Source: Bacteroidaceae bacterium (GTDB taxonomy: Bacteria; Bacteroidota; Bacteroidia; Bacteroidales; Bacteroidaceae). Taken from it: a stretch of DNA of 64,000 nucleotides. The stretch lies in NCBI GenBank assembly GCA_017503065.1, contig JAFVTT010000007.1, positions 1-64,000 of the forward strand. The letters run 5' to 3'. Below the pieces are notes generated by a model. It saw only the letters and a program-made list of their open reading frames with translations, had not been told where the DNA came from and did not search any database. The position numbers and the translations under genes are program-made. Below are positions 8,523-18,045 of this stretch, piece by piece; positions within the stretch are counted from its first letter, which is position 1; every line of letters begins with the position of its first letter.

Positions 8523-9116
8523 CTACCCTCTCATTCTGATGAGGGAAAGGAATTCTTCGCGGGTCTTGTGCTGATTGAAGGCACCGCAGAAGTCGCTTGT
8601 GGTGGTGATGCTGCCTTGTTTCTCCACGCCTCGCATCTGCATGCACATGTGCTGGGCCTCTACAACCACCATCACTCCCTGGGGATGGAGTGCCTCATGT
8701 ATGGCCTCTCGGATTTGCTTGGTCAGGCGTTCCTGCAACTGCAGGCGATGGCTGAATACGTCCACCACACGAGGAATTTTGCTTAGGCCGGTAACTTCAC
8801 CGTTGGGAATGTATGCAACATGCACACGTCCGTAGAAGGGAAGCATGTGATGCTCGCAGAGAGAATAAAAATTGATGTCCTTGACTATAACCATCTGGTT
8901 GCAACCTTCCTCGTGAAAGATTGCGCTCTTCAGTATGGCAACGGGGTCTTGCTGATAGCCTCGGGTTAGGTCAGTCATGGCTCTGGCCACGCGCATCGGA
9001 GTCCTCAGCAATCCCTCCCTCGACGGGTCCTCGCCCAGCAACTCCAGTATTCGCGCAACATGCTGTTGTATTTCTTCCTGCACAGGAGTCAGTAGGTTCT
9101 TCTCTTCTGAGTTCAT
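8523..9116 (-). CDS. folE: GTP cyclohydrolase I (FolE)
   Basis: The 197-residue enzyme converts GTP to 7,8-dihydroneopterin triphosphate, the first step of folate and pterin synthesis. Zinc ligands C87, H90 (in SLCEHH) and C158 are present, as are the active-site stretches [15 protein letters not shown] and [15 protein letters not shown]. Length and ending are normal. Its first 146 bp overlap the 3' end of the upstream SPOR gene in another frame, so the two are almost certainly co-transcribed and possibly translationally coupled. Confidence 0.97.
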   Translation of the reverse strand: MNSEEKNLLTPVQEEIQQHVARILELLGEDPSREGLLRTPMRVARAMTDLTRGYQQDPVAILKSAIFHEEGCNQMVIVKDINFYSLCEHHMLPFYGRVHVAYIPNGEVTGLSKIPRVVDVFSHRLQLQERLTKQIREAIHEALHPQGVMVVVEAQHMCMQMRGVEKQGSITTTSDFCGAFNQHKTREEFLSLIRMRG

Positions 9117-9537
9117 CTTCTGTAATGTTTATCTTGCTCTTTACAATAATGGCACGTGGGAATCTGCCGGATTCCCTCATGGCCGTGAGCACTTCCATGG
9201 CTTCCTCGCGTGTCTGGAAATCACCTACACGGCATATCCAGTGGGGTGAGGAGAATGTTGTGTATACAGACAGGTCTTCAAACCATATCTTCACTCTCTG
9301 CGCCATCTGGCGTGCCTGGAGTTTGGATTTCTGGTTGTTGCCGCCGTAGTATACTTGAACGCGGAATCCGTTCACGCGGATACGCTTGGGAGGTACACTA
9401 TCCTTCTTGACCTTTGTATGGACATCGTTGTCCTGTATGGTGTGGATAATGCTGTCCATCGTTATCTCCTGCTGTGCATGAGCAACGGATGCACCGAAAG
9501 TGGCAAGGAGGAATATGATGAATAATGTCCTCGTCAT
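8971..9537 (-). CDS. SPOR-domain envelope protein
   Basis: Start chosen at ATG 9537 because it begins a clean signal peptide ([21 protein letters not shown]). The frame can be read upstream to 9594, but that adds a non-signal extension. A SPOR domain follows at about residues 45-125, with [25 protein letters not shown] and RAIIVKSKI strands. SPOR domains bind denuded peptidoglycan, often at division sites. The last 48 or so residues lie inside the folE gene, read in another frame, and have no SPOR character. A stop probably was lost. The gene lies between tpiA and folE, its usual place in Bacteroidales. Confidence 0.85.
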   Translation of the reverse strand: MTRTLFIIFLLATFGASVAHAQQEITMDSIIHTIQDNDVHTKVKKDSVPPKRIRVNGFRVQVYYGGNNQKSKLQARQMAQRVKIWFEDLSVYTTFSSPHWICRVGDFQTREEAMEVLTAMRESGRFPRAIIVKSKINITEDELRREEPTDSCAGRNTTACCANTGVAGRGPVEGGIAEDSDARGQSHD

Positions 9538-9618
9538 AAAAAACGGTTTTGATTTGACAATGTGTTGATGGGGCTGCGCAATTGCATGCCCCATGCAACA
9601 CTGTCTGTTTACATCTGA

Positions 9619-10377
9619 TTAGTTCCAAGCGTCGATGATGCCCTTGAAGTCAGCAGCCTTCAGAGAAGCGCCACCAATCAGGCCACCGTCGATATTGGGC
9701 TTGCCGAAGAGTTCGGGAGCATTGCTTGCCTTGCAAGAACCACCATACAGGATGCTGGTCTCATCGGCAACCTCAGCGCCGTAAACCTCAGCAACGCAAG
9801 AACGGATGAAGGCGTGGATTTCCTCAGCCTGCTCAGCAGTAGCGGTCTTGCCGGTACCGATAGCCCAGATGGGCTCGTAAGCGATAACGACGTTCTTCCA
9901 CTGCTCTGCGGTCAGGTGGAATACGCTGCCTGCCAACTCTGCCTGACATACAGCCTCCTGCTCGTTAGCCTCGCGCTCTGCCAGGCTCTCGCCGATGCAG
10001 AAGATAACCTTCAGGCCGTTTGCCAGAGCCAGGTCAACCTTCTCCTTCAGGATCTCGGGAGTCTCGTGGTAGTACTCGCGACGCTCTGAGTGACCGAGGA
10101 TAACGTACTCGGCGCCGGTGCTCTTAACCATAGATGCGCTAACCTCACCGGTGTATGCACCGCTCTCCTTGTCTGCACAGTTCTCTGCGCTAACGGCGAT
10201 TACGCTGTCCTTCAGCAACTCGCTAACAGTAGCCAAGTGGATGAAGGGAGTACCGATGATAACATCGCAATTGGGCTTCTCGGCAGCCAGCATGTCCTTC
10301 AGTTCAGTAGCCAGTGCTACACCTTCCTGCAGGCTCTTGTTCATCTTCCAGTTGCCTGCTACAATGTGCTTTCTCAT
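9619..10377 (-). CDS. tpiA: triosephosphate isomerase (TpiA)
   Basis: The 252-residue glycolytic enzyme interconverts dihydroxyacetone phosphate and glyceraldehyde 3-phosphate. It has the N-terminal NWKMN with the substrate lysine, the catalytic histidine in ILGHSERR, and the catalytic glutamate and loop in [13 protein letters not shown]. The C-terminal phosphate-binding GGS (ILYGGS) is also present. ATG 10377 is chosen over the TTG two codons upstream at 10383. It lies 20 bp after the DoxX gene, in the same direction. Confidence 0.98.
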   Translation of the reverse strand: MRKHIVAGNWKMNKSLQEGVALATELKDMLAAEKPNCDVIIGTPFIHLATVSELLKDSVIAVSAENCADKESGAYTGEVSASMVKSTGAEYVILGHSERREYYHETPEILKEKVDLALANGLKVIFCIGESLAEREANEQEAVCQAELAGSVFHLTAEQWKNVVIAYEPIWAIGTGKTATAEQAEEIHAFIRSCVAEVYGAEVADETSILYGGSCKASNAPELFGKPNIDGGLIGGASLKAADFKGIIDAWN

Positions 10378-10397
10378 TTTCAATAGTTTTTAAAGGT

Positions 10398-11570
10398 TTA
10401 TATATCTTGTTTCTTTCTCTCTCTCAACATCTTTATTCCAATCCATATCTTGTCCAGAATGGTGAGGACGAGCAATGGAATCAGGTACCACGACAACAGT
10501 ATGAAGAACCTTTGTGCATAGGTTGACTGAGGTTTCTGCATCCATGGCATTTGGTCCAAAGGGGCAACCAATTCATCCTGTCCCGGTATCTGCGACGATG
10601 CCCATTTGTTGGCCACCACACTGCCATTTAGCAGAATGACACCGGGATTGCTTCTGATCATCGTCTTCAGAGGTATCTCGTCGGCCACGAGGAACCGGTA
10701 TTCCGCACCCGTTATATCGCGCCAGTATTCTATCAGACTGTCGCTGCTTGCCGTCAATGCCACAAGAGGGTAACCATAGTCTTTGCAATACTCTGTCAGT
10801 TCGGCCAGTTTGTCCATCACGCCGTCGTCGGCATTTTCCAGTCTTGGCGCCACGATGAGGAACTTCCATCCCTGGCCAGATACGATACTGTCCGTCATGT
10901 CCTCTCCTGTAACAGGGTCGGATATTACCAGGTCCGTTATGGGCGGTATCCTGTCCGTGTCGTCCCACTGCATTTTGGCATGGATGTCTGCACCAATATG
11001 GTAAGGGCGGAAGTCCATAACCGGCAGGGTGTACACACAGTAGAGCGTCAGCGTAAAGGCATACATCCAATTATAGAGCGACACGAGCCATTGTGCATGT
11101 TCGCTGATCAGTCGTGTCTGCAACTTGTAATATATGCATACCAGGATGGCGCAGGTCAGCAGGACCACGTTCTTGCCGAATGTCTGCCAGTTGGTCAGCA
11201 CCCAGGCATCGCCGAAGCATCCGCAATCGCTGACAGGGTTCTCTATTGCCAGATATAGCGTAAACGGAGTGAACAGCATGAAGAACAGCAGCACCACGCG
11301 TGATGTCCATCGTCTGTTGCTCCCGAAGAGGAGGTTCACTCCCAAGCAGAACTCTGCCAGTGCCAGTGCCATGCTGAGCAGGAGTGGCATGTATAGTCCC
11401 AGAAGATCATCCAATCCGAAGGCCACGGCATAGTCCTTGATCTTGTACTCTGTGCCACGCGGGTCAATCATCTTTACTGCACCCGAGAATATCAGGGATG
11501 CGGAAAGGGTCATGCGGCATGCATTGACCAGAAACCATCGCAATACGGAGAACAGTCTGCTATTCTTCAC
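10398..11570 (-). CDS. DoxX/MauE-type membrane protein with C-terminal thioredoxin-like domain
   Basis: The 390-residue product starts with four membrane helices of the DoxX/MauE type (residues about 12-160), including a conserved CGCFG motif after helix 3. A fifth helix follows, then a soluble domain of about 150 residues with thioredoxin-like spacing (FLIVAPRLENADD, then YRFLVADEIPLKTMIRSNPG), and a C-terminal helix. MauE-like proteins supply or move disulfides across the inner membrane, and the CGCFG pair fits this. The soluble domain lacks a clear CxxC, so it may only bind a partner. It overlaps the DUF1599 gene by 11 bp and is followed by tpiA. Confidence 0.8.
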   Translation of the reverse strand: MKNSRLFSVLRWFLVNACRMTLSASLIFSGAVKMIDPRGTEYKIKDYAVAFGLDDLLGLYMPLLLSMALALAEFCLGVNLLFGSNRRWTSRVVLLFFMLFTPFTLYLAIENPVSDCGCFGDAWVLTNWQTFGKNVVLLTCAILVCIYYKLQTRLISEHAQWLVSLYNWMYAFTLTLYCVYTLPVMDFRPYHIGADIHAKMQWDDTDRIPPITDLVISDPVTGEDMTDSIVSGQGWKFLIVAPRLENADDGVMDKLAELTEYCKDYGYPLVALTASSDSLIEYWRDITGAEYRFLVADEIPLKTMIRSNPGVILLNGSVVANKWASSQIPGQDELVAPLDQMPWMQKPQSTYAQRFFILLSWYLIPLLVLTILDKIWIGIKMLRERKKQDI

Positions 11571-12105
11571 CGAATGTCAATTTTATCAAACCGAACACGG
11601 CATAGTTGAGCATGTCCATGTAATTGGCATCTATGCCCTCTGACACCAGTGTCTCTCCGCTGAGAGATTCGATTTGCTTTGTCCTGAATATCTTCATCAG
11701 TATGAGGTCTGTGTAACTGCTGATGCGCATCGAGCGCCAGGCCTCGTCGTAGTCATGGTTCTTGCGCAGCATCAGTTCAAAACACTCCTGTGCGTGGCGG
11801 TCGTACTCTGCCAAAGCACGTTCGGGACTCATGCCGTCCGTCACCTCTGCCGCTCCAAGTTCCAACTGAATCAAACCGATAAGGGCATAGTTCACAATGC
11901 CTATGAATTCGGGACGTATTCCCTCACCCACCATTGTCACGCCCTTGGTTTCTATGCTACGGATGCGGTTTGCCTTGATATATATCTGGTCGGTCACCGA
12001 CTCGGGGCGCATTATGCGCCACGCTGCTCCGTAGTCGTGGAGTTTCTTGGAAAACAGGGTGCGGCATTCCTGCATCACCGCTTCAAACTGTTCGCGCGTG
12101 TTCAT
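11560..12105 (-). CDS. DUF1599 domain protein (tandem duplicated domain)
   Basis: Start is ATG 12105; the frame extends 17 codons further up, but through AT-rich leader sequence. The 181-residue protein consists of two copies of one domain. HDYGAAWRIMRPESVTDQIY in the first half aligns with HDYDEAWRSMRISSYTDLIL in the second, and each is followed by a VNYALIGLIQL or LNYAVFGLIKL helix. Function is unknown. The gene is first in the run DUF1599, DoxX, tpiA, SPOR, folE, an order common in Bacteroidales. Confidence 0.85.
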   Translation of the reverse strand: MNTREQFEAVMQECRTLFSKKLHDYGAAWRIMRPESVTDQIYIKANRIRSIETKGVTMVGEGIRPEFIGIVNYALIGLIQLELGAAEVTDGMSPERALAEYDRHAQECFELMLRKNHDYDEAWRSMRISSYTDLILMKIFRTKQIESLSGETLVSEGIDANYMDMLNYAVFGLIKLTFGEE

Positions 12106-12142
12106 TATATATTTATATATACAGGGGAGTCGCCCCCTTATA

Positions 12143-12179
12143 CGATAAAGAACCAATCCCCGGCCGGGGACCGGTTCTT
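12143..12179 (-). terminator. hairpin terminator after the M23/LysM gene
   Basis: AAGAACC (12148-12154) pairs with GGTTCTT (12173-12179) around an inner CCCCGG/CCGGGG dyad. On the minus strand the hairpin is followed by TTTAT. It separates the peptidase gene from DUF1599. Confidence 0.7.
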
Positions 12180-12252
12180 CCTATTTCCTTTTATCCTTTC
12201 GTTGCCATGCTTATGCCCTCCGAGAACAATCCGAAGGAATGGCAACAACCCA

Positions 12253-13233
12253 TTAGCACTTCAAGATCTGGCCTACACGAAGGACAGTCTTGGTGGTAAT
12301 GTTGTTCAACTGACATAGGCGCTTGACGGTAGTGCCACGCTTGCGGGCTATGACGGAAAGACTTTCTCCCTTCCTTACCTTATGCACCTGAGCGCGGAGA
12401 GATTCGCGTCTCTCCTCCTGGAACCTCTTGCTCTGTGCTGCCTTGTCTGCCTCGAATGTGGGACCTCCTACGGATGCCAAAACCTTGTTGTCGGGCAACT
12501 GCTTGCTCTCCTCTGATGTGAGCAGGCGGCTGCGTCCTACTGAAGAGAACAGGTAATAGTCGGCCAGAACGTCCTGAGCGGTGAAGTCAAACAACTTCTC
12601 GGGGTCAATGAACTGGCCCAGGAAGCGTGTTTCGAAGTGCAGGTGACTACCGGTAGAACGGCCTGTATTGCCTCCCAAACCGATGGGCTCGCCGGCCTTT
12701 ACTTCCTGGTCCTCTACAACCAGTTGCTTGCTCAAATGTCCATAAACGGTCTCCAAACCGTTGTGGTGGCGTATTACCACATACTTGCCATAACCTTTTC
12801 TCCTGCCCTGATTGGCCACAATACGTATCTTGCCGGAAAAGGCAGAACGGATAGTGTCGCCTACATATACCTTGATGTCAGTGCCGTAGTGCTTGCGGCG
12901 GAAAGAGCGGCGGTAACCGTAACTGCTTGTCACGCGACGGCTTTCGCAAGGGAAGTGGAAGGCACGCAGGTCAATCTTGTATTCCTTGGGCATCTCCACA
13001 CCATAGTTTGTGGTGTACTTGTTGTTCCAATCAGGGTAGAGTGAGGAAGCAGGATCGCCCAAAGACTCCTTTGCCAGCATCTTTGCTATGCTGACGGAGT
13101 CTATGGCGCGCATGCGCTTGTCAATGGGGGCCACGCTGGCCAGCTGATCCTGTGCCATTGTCACAAGGGCAAACATGGCCAGGATGGATAACATCAGTGT
13201 TCTCTTCTTTTCGGTGGTCTTTAAGAAGTGCAT
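12253..13233 (-). CDS. secreted M23 metallopeptidase with C-terminal LysM domain
   Basis: The 326-residue product has an N-terminal hydrophobic export signal (about residues 12-27, ending near MAQ). An M23/LytM domain follows, with zinc motifs KHYGTDI and HLHFE and the SSYGYR approach sequence. The last 45 residues are a LysM domain (VHKVRKGESLSVIARKRGTT to VLRVGQILKC) that binds peptidoglycan. It is either a peptidoglycan endopeptidase or, if it acts like NlpD/EnvC, an amidase activator in the periplasm; the intact HxxxD/HxH set favours an active enzyme. It lies downstream of ndk and ends in a clear hairpin terminator. Confidence 0.92.
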   Translation of the reverse strand: MHFLKTTEKKRTLMLSILAMFALVTMAQDQLASVAPIDKRMRAIDSVSIAKMLAKESLGDPASSLYPDWNNKYTTNYGVEMPKEYKIDLRAFHFPCESRRVTSSYGYRRSFRRKHYGTDIKVYVGDTIRSAFSGKIRIVANQGRRKGYGKYVVIRHHNGLETVYGHLSKQLVVEDQEVKAGEPIGLGGNTGRSTGSHLHFETRFLGQFIDPEKLFDFTAQDVLADYYLFSSVGRSRLLTSEESKQLPDNKVLASVGGPTFEADKAAQSKRFQEERRESLRAQVHKVRKGESLSVIARKRGTTVKRLCQLNNITTKTVLRVGQILKC

Positions 13234-13296
13234 TGGTGTATTAAGTCGTTTAAGTGGTTAGTCTTTTTGTAATCTTGGTGTATCTGGCCTGCCTGA

Positions 13297-13761
13297 TTAA
13301 ATTTCGTCTACGGCATAGAGACGGCTCAGGTTCATGTCCTTCAGGTCGAAAATCTCTTCGGGGCGGAAGAATCTTTTCAGTTCTGCCTCGGCGGCCTCGG
13401 GAGAATCGGATGCATGGACAATGTTCTGCTGGTTGCTCATGCAATAGTCACCGCGGATGGTACCGGGATCTGCCTTACGGCCGTTTGTGTAACCAGTGAT
13501 GTATCTTACTACGGCAATGGCATCCACGCCTTCCAGGCACATTGCCACTACGGGGGTCTTCATCATTGAAGCCTTCAGGATTCCGAAGAAAGGCTTGTTG
13601 ACCAAATGAGCATAGTGCTCGGCCAAAATGTCGTCGTCCAACTGAAGCATCTTCATGCCGGCAATGCGCAGTCCTTTCTTCTCAAAACGGTTTATAATCT
13701 CGCCTATCAGTGCTCTTTCCACTGTGCTTGGTTTCAGCAGTACTAAGGTTCTTTCCAACAT
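13297..13761 (-). CDS. ndk: nucleoside diphosphate kinase
   Basis: This 154-residue enzyme transfers the terminal phosphate between nucleoside triphosphates and diphosphates. The phosphorylated histidine is H116 in NIVHASDSPE. LKPSTVERALIGEI at the N-terminus is the family's opening strand and helix, and NGRKADPGTIRGD forms the nucleotide site. A -7 box lies at 13817-13824 and gives a leader of about 50 nt. The M23 peptidase follows 63 bp downstream. Confidence 0.97.
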   Translation of the reverse strand: MLERTLVLLKPSTVERALIGEIINRFEKKGLRIAGMKMLQLDDDILAEHYAHLVNKPFFGILKASMMKTPVVAMCLEGVDAIAVVRYITGYTNGRKADPGTIRGDYCMSNQQNIVHASDSPEAAEAELKRFFRPEEIFDLKDMNLSRLYAVDEI

Positions 13762-13816
13762 CTGTCTAATCGTTATTCAATGGTCATGTATAGGCACACG
13801 CGTGCCATAATCGCGA

Positions 13817-13824
13817 CAAAGGTA
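13817..13824 (-). promoter_or_regulatory. -7 element upstream of ndk
   Basis: TACCTTTG on the minus strand, about 56 bp before the ndk start. No good TTTG box is visible at the expected distance. The surrounding gap 13762-13968 holds nothing else recognisable. Confidence 0.5.
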
Positions 13825-13968
13825 CAACATTTATTTGAAAATCCAATACTTATATAGCACATAAATTGCCTAAACGTGCCATTTTTGACTATAAAAGTGT
13901 CCAAAGAACACAAATAGGGTGTCGTGAGGCCGTGCAGAGATGCATTGCAGGGTGCTTTCAGGGGCATT

Positions 13969-14895
13969 TCAGAGTTTTATTGAAAACTTCCTTAGTCTTT
14001 CGTGAATCATGTCTTGTGGAATGACAGCCTTTATTGCATCTGCCAGGATGTTGAGCAAGCGTTCCCGCACATAATCGCGTCGTATGACAAAGGCTATTTC
14101 ACGTGTGGGCTGAGGGTTCTGCAAATGGCGGATGTTGTCTTGCCGCTTGCCATGGAGCAACGGAACATGCAGTTCGGGTATAATCGTGTATCCTCCGTTT
14201 TCGTCAACAATCCTGACAAGTGTCTCTATGCTGCCGGCCTCATATATTGCGCGCTTTTCCATATTGGCATGACAGAAGGGGAAAATGCCCCTGTTCGGGC
14301 AGTATCCTTCGCGCAACACCCAGACGCTTTCTGCAGGCAGAGAAGATGTCTCCAACACCTTGTGCCGGTACATTTCCTCGCTTGGCGAGACGTATGCCAC
14401 AAAGCGTTCCGTGTATATGGGTATTTCCAGCAACTCGCTGTTATCCAGCGGTGTGGCCAATATAGCTATGTCCAATTCGGCCCGTTCCAACTTTTGTATG
14501 ATGGTTGCTATGCGGGCTTCTTCCACATACAGGTCTATGCCGGGGTGCTCCTTGGAAAGATGCTTGAACATCTTGGGCAGTATATACGGCGCTATGGTTG
14601 AGGCTATGCCCATGCGCACTTTGCCTACGGTCTTGCCTTTGTGTGCTGATACAAGTTCTTCTATCTGCGAGGCATTGAACAGCAGGACTTTCGCCTGATT
14701 GATGATTTCTTCCCCTAATTTGGTTGGCTTTATCGGGTGGCTGCTGCGGTCGAATATGGTCACATCCAGTTCCGCTTCCAATTTCTGTATCAGTGAAGAC
14801 AATGTGGATTGGGTGATGCCACACGATTCGGCGGCTCGTGCAAAGTGACGGTATTTGGCTACTGCCACGATATATTCCATCTGCTGGAGTGTCAT
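13969..14895 (-). CDS. oxyR: peroxide-sensing LysR-type regulator OxyR
   Basis: The 308-residue protein has a LysR winged helix (residues 1-60, FARAAESCGITQSTLSSLIQ) and a substrate-type regulatory domain. Two cysteines sit at C199 and C208 in GYCPNRGIFPFC. They match the position and spacing of the peroxide-reactive pair of E. coli OxyR, which supports this function rather than a metabolic LysR role. OxyR switches on peroxide defence genes when the pair oxidises. Its transcript starts in the gap before the CoA-disulfide reductase fusion, which is followed here by oxyR in the same direction. Confidence 0.92.
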   Translation of the reverse strand: MTLQQMEYIVAVAKYRHFARAAESCGITQSTLSSLIQKLEAELDVTIFDRSSHPIKPTKLGEEIINQAKVLLFNASQIEELVSAHKGKTVGKVRMGIASTIAPYILPKMFKHLSKEHPGIDLYVEEARIATIIQKLERAELDIAILATPLDNSELLEIPIYTERFVAYVSPSEEMYRHKVLETSSLPAESVWVLREGYCPNRGIFPFCHANMEKRAIYEAGSIETLVRIVDENGGYTIIPELHVPLLHGKRQDNIRHLQNPQPTREIAFVIRRDYVRERLLNILADAIKAVIPQDMIHERLRKFSIKL

Positions 14896-15045
14896 AACTG
14901 TTGTAGTGTTTGGACCTTATCCTGATTTTTTTTCCTGTTGTCTGTTATTGCTTGCGGACGATAGCGAGCAGACATCCTTTCTTGTCCTGTTTGCGGCAAT
15001 CAAACCGCTTTTTGGAAGACAAGGAAAGAATGTCTACCCGATAAC

Positions 15046-15079
15046 CGGTCCACATGGACCGAAGCATGTTGCAAATATA
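15046..15079 (-). promoter_or_regulatory. putative oxyR promoter with dyad near the start site
   Basis: TATATTTG (15079-15072, minus) is a good -7 box. Just downstream the dyad CGGTCCA-CA-TGGACCG at 15046-15061 would lie near +5 to +20. The leader to oxyR would be about 170 nt and contains another dyad, TGTCTG/CAGACA (14939-14974). No -33 box is clear. Confidence 0.5.
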
Positions 15080-15123
15080 ACTATTTTTCCTGAAAGAAGC
15101 CTAAGGACATGCCGATTTGTTTG

Positions 15124-17595
15124 TCAGATGAACAGGTTCACGTTGGCCTGTTCGGCTCTGTCCATATAGGTGGCAACACCTCCTACGGTGACTTCGTCGA
15201 GCAGTTCTTCGCGCTTTACTCCCATCACATCCATCGACATCTGGCATGCAATGAACTCCACTCCATTGTCAATGGCCTGCTGGCGGAGACTTTCAAGCGA
15301 GTCCACACTTTTGCGCTTCATGATGAAACGCATCAGTTTGGCGCCGATACCCATCATGTTCATCTGCGAGAGAGGCAACTTCGTGGAGTCGGAAGGCAGC
15401 ATCAGGCCGAACATGCGTCCCCAGAAGTCTTTCTTAACCTTGGGTTTGTGCGACTTCTTTATTGCGTTCAGTCCCCAGAAGGTAAAGAATATCGACACCT
15501 TCTTGCCTGTGGCTGCCGCTCCGTTTGCCAGAACGAAGGTGGCCAGTGTCTTGTCAAGGTCATCGCTGAAGAGGATAAGGGTCTTGCCCTTGTCTTCACT
15601 TGCCACGCTCACATTTCCTGCACCGCAGGGTGCCTGTTTCTCTATCAGCACATAGTGTATGCCCCTTTCGGAACGCTTTTGTATGAACTTGTGTCCGGTT
15701 GTATGACACCATGACTCGGCATCGTTGGGGAATCCGGCGTCCGTAGAACGCACCTCAACCTTTTGCCCCGGTTGCAGGGAGTCCATGCTTTTCTTCAGTT
15801 TCAGGATGGGACCCGGGCATTGGATACCGCAAGCGTCTATCCGGACGACAGCAGTATCTGGTTCCTGCAGGGATGCAGCACTGCAACAGGTTCCCTTTGT
15901 CCCAATCTCATTTGCGGCTGGAACAGGCACGGGGCTTGTGGCAACCTTGTATGTCTTGAGGCCTCCTATAAGATTGCGCACATCCTTGTAGCCATGTCCT
16001 TTCAGTATATTGGAGGCTAAGTAACCACGCAAGCCCACCTCGCAGAAGAGGTATATCGGCCGGTCTTTGGGGATTTCGCCCATTCGTTCGCGCAGGTCGT
16101 CCAGCGGAATGTTGACGGCCCCTGGAACGGCACTTAGTGCAGATTCTTCAGGCGTCCGCACATCCACAAGCATCACCTTGGAAAGGTCGGCATCCTGCAA
16201 CTCGCGCCAATAGAGCGGAGTCATCTTGCCGCAAAGAATGTTCCCGGCCACATATCCCGATATCGCCACCGGGTCTTTTGCCGAAGAGAAAGGTGGTGCG
16301 TAGGCATGTTCCAGATTGGTGAGTCTTTCCACCGTGTATCCGTTCTTGATGGCCATGGCATACTGGTCTATACGCTTGTCCACTCCGTCATAGCCGACAA
16401 TCTGCGCGCCATACAAACGTCCTCCATCTGGCGAGAACGTGATTTTGATATCCATTTGCAAAGACTCCGGATAGTACCCTGCGTGCGAACCGGAATGAAT
16501 GGTTGAGGACAGGTAAGGAATATTCATCTGCTTCAGCCGTTTGGCTGGAAGACCGGTGGATGCGACGGTGAGGTCGAACACCTTGGCTATGGATGTGCCT
16601 ACGGAGCCTTCGTAAGTCTGGATATTGTTGAAAACCATATTGTCTGCAACTATGCGCGCCTGACGGTTGGCAGGGCCGGCAAGAAAGTTCAGCCATGGCT
16701 TTCCAGTGATGGGATGGGGATATTCTATGGCATCGCCTACGGCATAGATGTGTTCATCCGAAGTCTGCAGGTATTCATTCACATATATTCCCTGCATTTC
16801 TCCCAATTTCAGGCCCGCATCCTTTGCCAGTTGGGTCTGTGCCCTCACGCCTATGGAGAGCAGTACGAAGTCGGCGTCCAACTTGATGCCTGACTGGAAA
16901 TGCACTCTCAGCATCCCGTCATGGCGTGTGAAAGACTCTACTTTTTGGTCAAGATACAGTTGCACGCCTTTCTCCTGCAGATGCTGGTGCACGATGGACG
17001 CCATAGAGAAGTCAATGGGCGTCATTACCTGATTGGCCATCTCCACTACCGTAACCTGCGCACCTGTGCGGTGGATGTTTTCCGCCATTTCCAAACCGAT
17101 GAAGCCGCCGCCCACGATTACAGCATGCCTGACATGATGTCGGAGTATATGGTCCTTGATCCTGTCGGTATCTGCCACGCTGCGCAATGTAAATATTCCC
17201 TCGCTGTCAATGCCAGGCAAAGGCGGACGTACCGGAGTGGCACCCGGAGACAGTAGCAGTTTGTCGTACGATTCCGTATATTCACGTCCGTCGGATGTGC
17301 GTACTCGCACCGATTTCCTGTCGGGACAGATGCCCACAACTTCACTATTGACCCTTACGTCTATGTTGAAGCGTTTACCGAATGCTTCGGGAGTTTGTAC
17401 AAAAAGGCGTTCGCGTTCCTCTATGACACCTCCGATGTAATATGGAAGTCCGCAATTAGCGTACGAGATATGCTCGCCCTTCTCAAACAGGATTATCTCC
17501 GCCTGTTCGGTGTTACGGCGTATGCGTGCCGCTGCGGTGGCACCGCCGGCCACACCGCCTACTATAACATATTTTTGATTTGTGTTTGCTTTCAT
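15124..17595 (-). CDS. cdr: CoA-disulfide reductase fused to rhodanese, TusA and DsrE-like domains
   Basis: The 823-residue product combines four sulfur/redox modules. Residues 1-450 are an FAD/NAD(P)H disulfide reductase (GGVAGGATAAARIRR) with the single active cysteine C48 in SYANCGLPYY, as in CoA-disulfide reductases. Residues about 465-555 are a rhodanese with C518 in LFCEVGLRG. Residues about 583-655 are a TusA/SirA domain with CGIQCPGPIL (C589, C593). The rest is a DsrE/F-like domain (KGKTLILFSDDLDKTLATF). The fusion probably passes persulfide sulfur between domains and reduces CoA disulfides or polysulfides. It sits between thioredoxin and oxyR. Confidence 0.93.
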   Translation of the reverse strand: MKANTNQKYVIVGGVAGGATAAARIRRNTEQAEIILFEKGEHISYANCGLPYYIGGVIEERERLFVQTPEAFGKRFNIDVRVNSEVVGICPDRKSVRVRTSDGREYTESYDKLLLSPGATPVRPPLPGIDSEGIFTLRSVADTDRIKDHILRHHVRHAVIVGGGFIGLEMAENIHRTGAQVTVVEMANQVMTPIDFSMASIVHQHLQEKGVQLYLDQKVESFTRHDGMLRVHFQSGIKLDADFVLLSIGVRAQTQLAKDAGLKLGEMQGIYVNEYLQTSDEHIYAVGDAIEYPHPITGKPWLNFLAGPANRQARIVADNMVFNNIQTYEGSVGTSIAKVFDLTVASTGLPAKRLKQMNIPYLSSTIHSGSHAGYYPESLQMDIKITFSPDGGRLYGAQIVGYDGVDKRIDQYAMAIKNGYTVERLTNLEHAYAPPFSSAKDPVAISGYVAGNILCGKMTPLYWRELQDADLSKVMLVDVRTPEESALSAVPGAVNIPLDDLRERMGEIPKDRPIYLFCEVGLRGYLASNILKGHGYKDVRNLIGGLKTYKVATSPVPVPAANEIGTKGTCCSAASLQEPDTAVVRIDACGIQCPGPILKLKKSMDSLQPGQKVEVRSTDAGFPNDAESWCHTTGHKFIQKRSERGIHYVLIEKQAPCGAGNVSVASEDKGKTLILFSDDLDKTLATFVLANGAAATGKKVSIFFTFWGLNAIKKSHKPKVKKDFWGRMFGLMLPSDSTKLPLSQMNMMGIGAKLMRFIMKRKSVDSLESLRQQAIDNGVEFIACQMSMDVMGVKREELLDEVTVGGVATYMDRAEQANVNLFI

Positions 17596-17640
17596 ACCTT
17601 ACTCTTGTCTATCAGTTGTCTATTGTCATTTGTCCGAAGG

Positions 17641-18006
17641 TTACTTGCCCTTAAGCAGGAAGTCCTCAATAACCGTACGCAGTTGCTGCTTGGTTGGTGC
17701 TCCGCTTGCCTTTTGTGGTGCATCGTGCAATGGGATGAAAAGCAACGTGGGGACACTTCTTATTCCGAACAAGGCCGGAAGGTCTTCTTCGCTATCTACA
17801 TTTACCTTATATATGTCTACCTTCCCGGCATACTCTTCCGACAAATCTTCCAGTATCGGGGAGAGCATCTTGCAGGGACCGCACCACGGAGCATAGAAAT
17901 CTATCACTGCCGGCTTGTCACCCAAATATTCCCACTTGCTTTTTAACGTCTCAATGCTGGATATCCTTCTCTCAAAGCCTTCTCTTGTCAAATTGATTGT
18001 TGCCAT
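17641..18006 (-). CDS. trxA: thioredoxin
   Basis: This 121-residue thioredoxin has the redox pair C42/C45 in WCGPC, the fold strand PAVIDFYAP and the cis-proline segment SVPTLLF. A short N-terminal extension of about 20 residues precedes the core, as in many Bacteroidetes thioredoxins, and no signal peptide is seen, so it is cytosolic. It is the first gene of a transcript that continues, 45 bp later, into the CoA-disulfide reductase fusion. A consensus promoter (18046-18076) with an adjoining perfect dyad suggests redox-responsive control. Confidence 0.95.
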   Translation of the reverse strand: MATINLTREGFERRISSIETLKSKWEYLGDKPAVIDFYAPWCGPCKMLSPILEDLSEEYAGKVDIYKVNVDSEEDLPALFGIRSVPTLLFIPLHDAPQKASGAPTKQQLRTVIEDFLLKGK

Positions 18007-18045
18007 AATCTGTAGTATTTAATTGATTTGTCTTTCTTTGTGGTG

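Noticed and set aside
10378..10383. TTG start for tpiA two codons upstream
   Set aside because: ATG at 10377 matches the conserved [13 protein letters not shown] opening.
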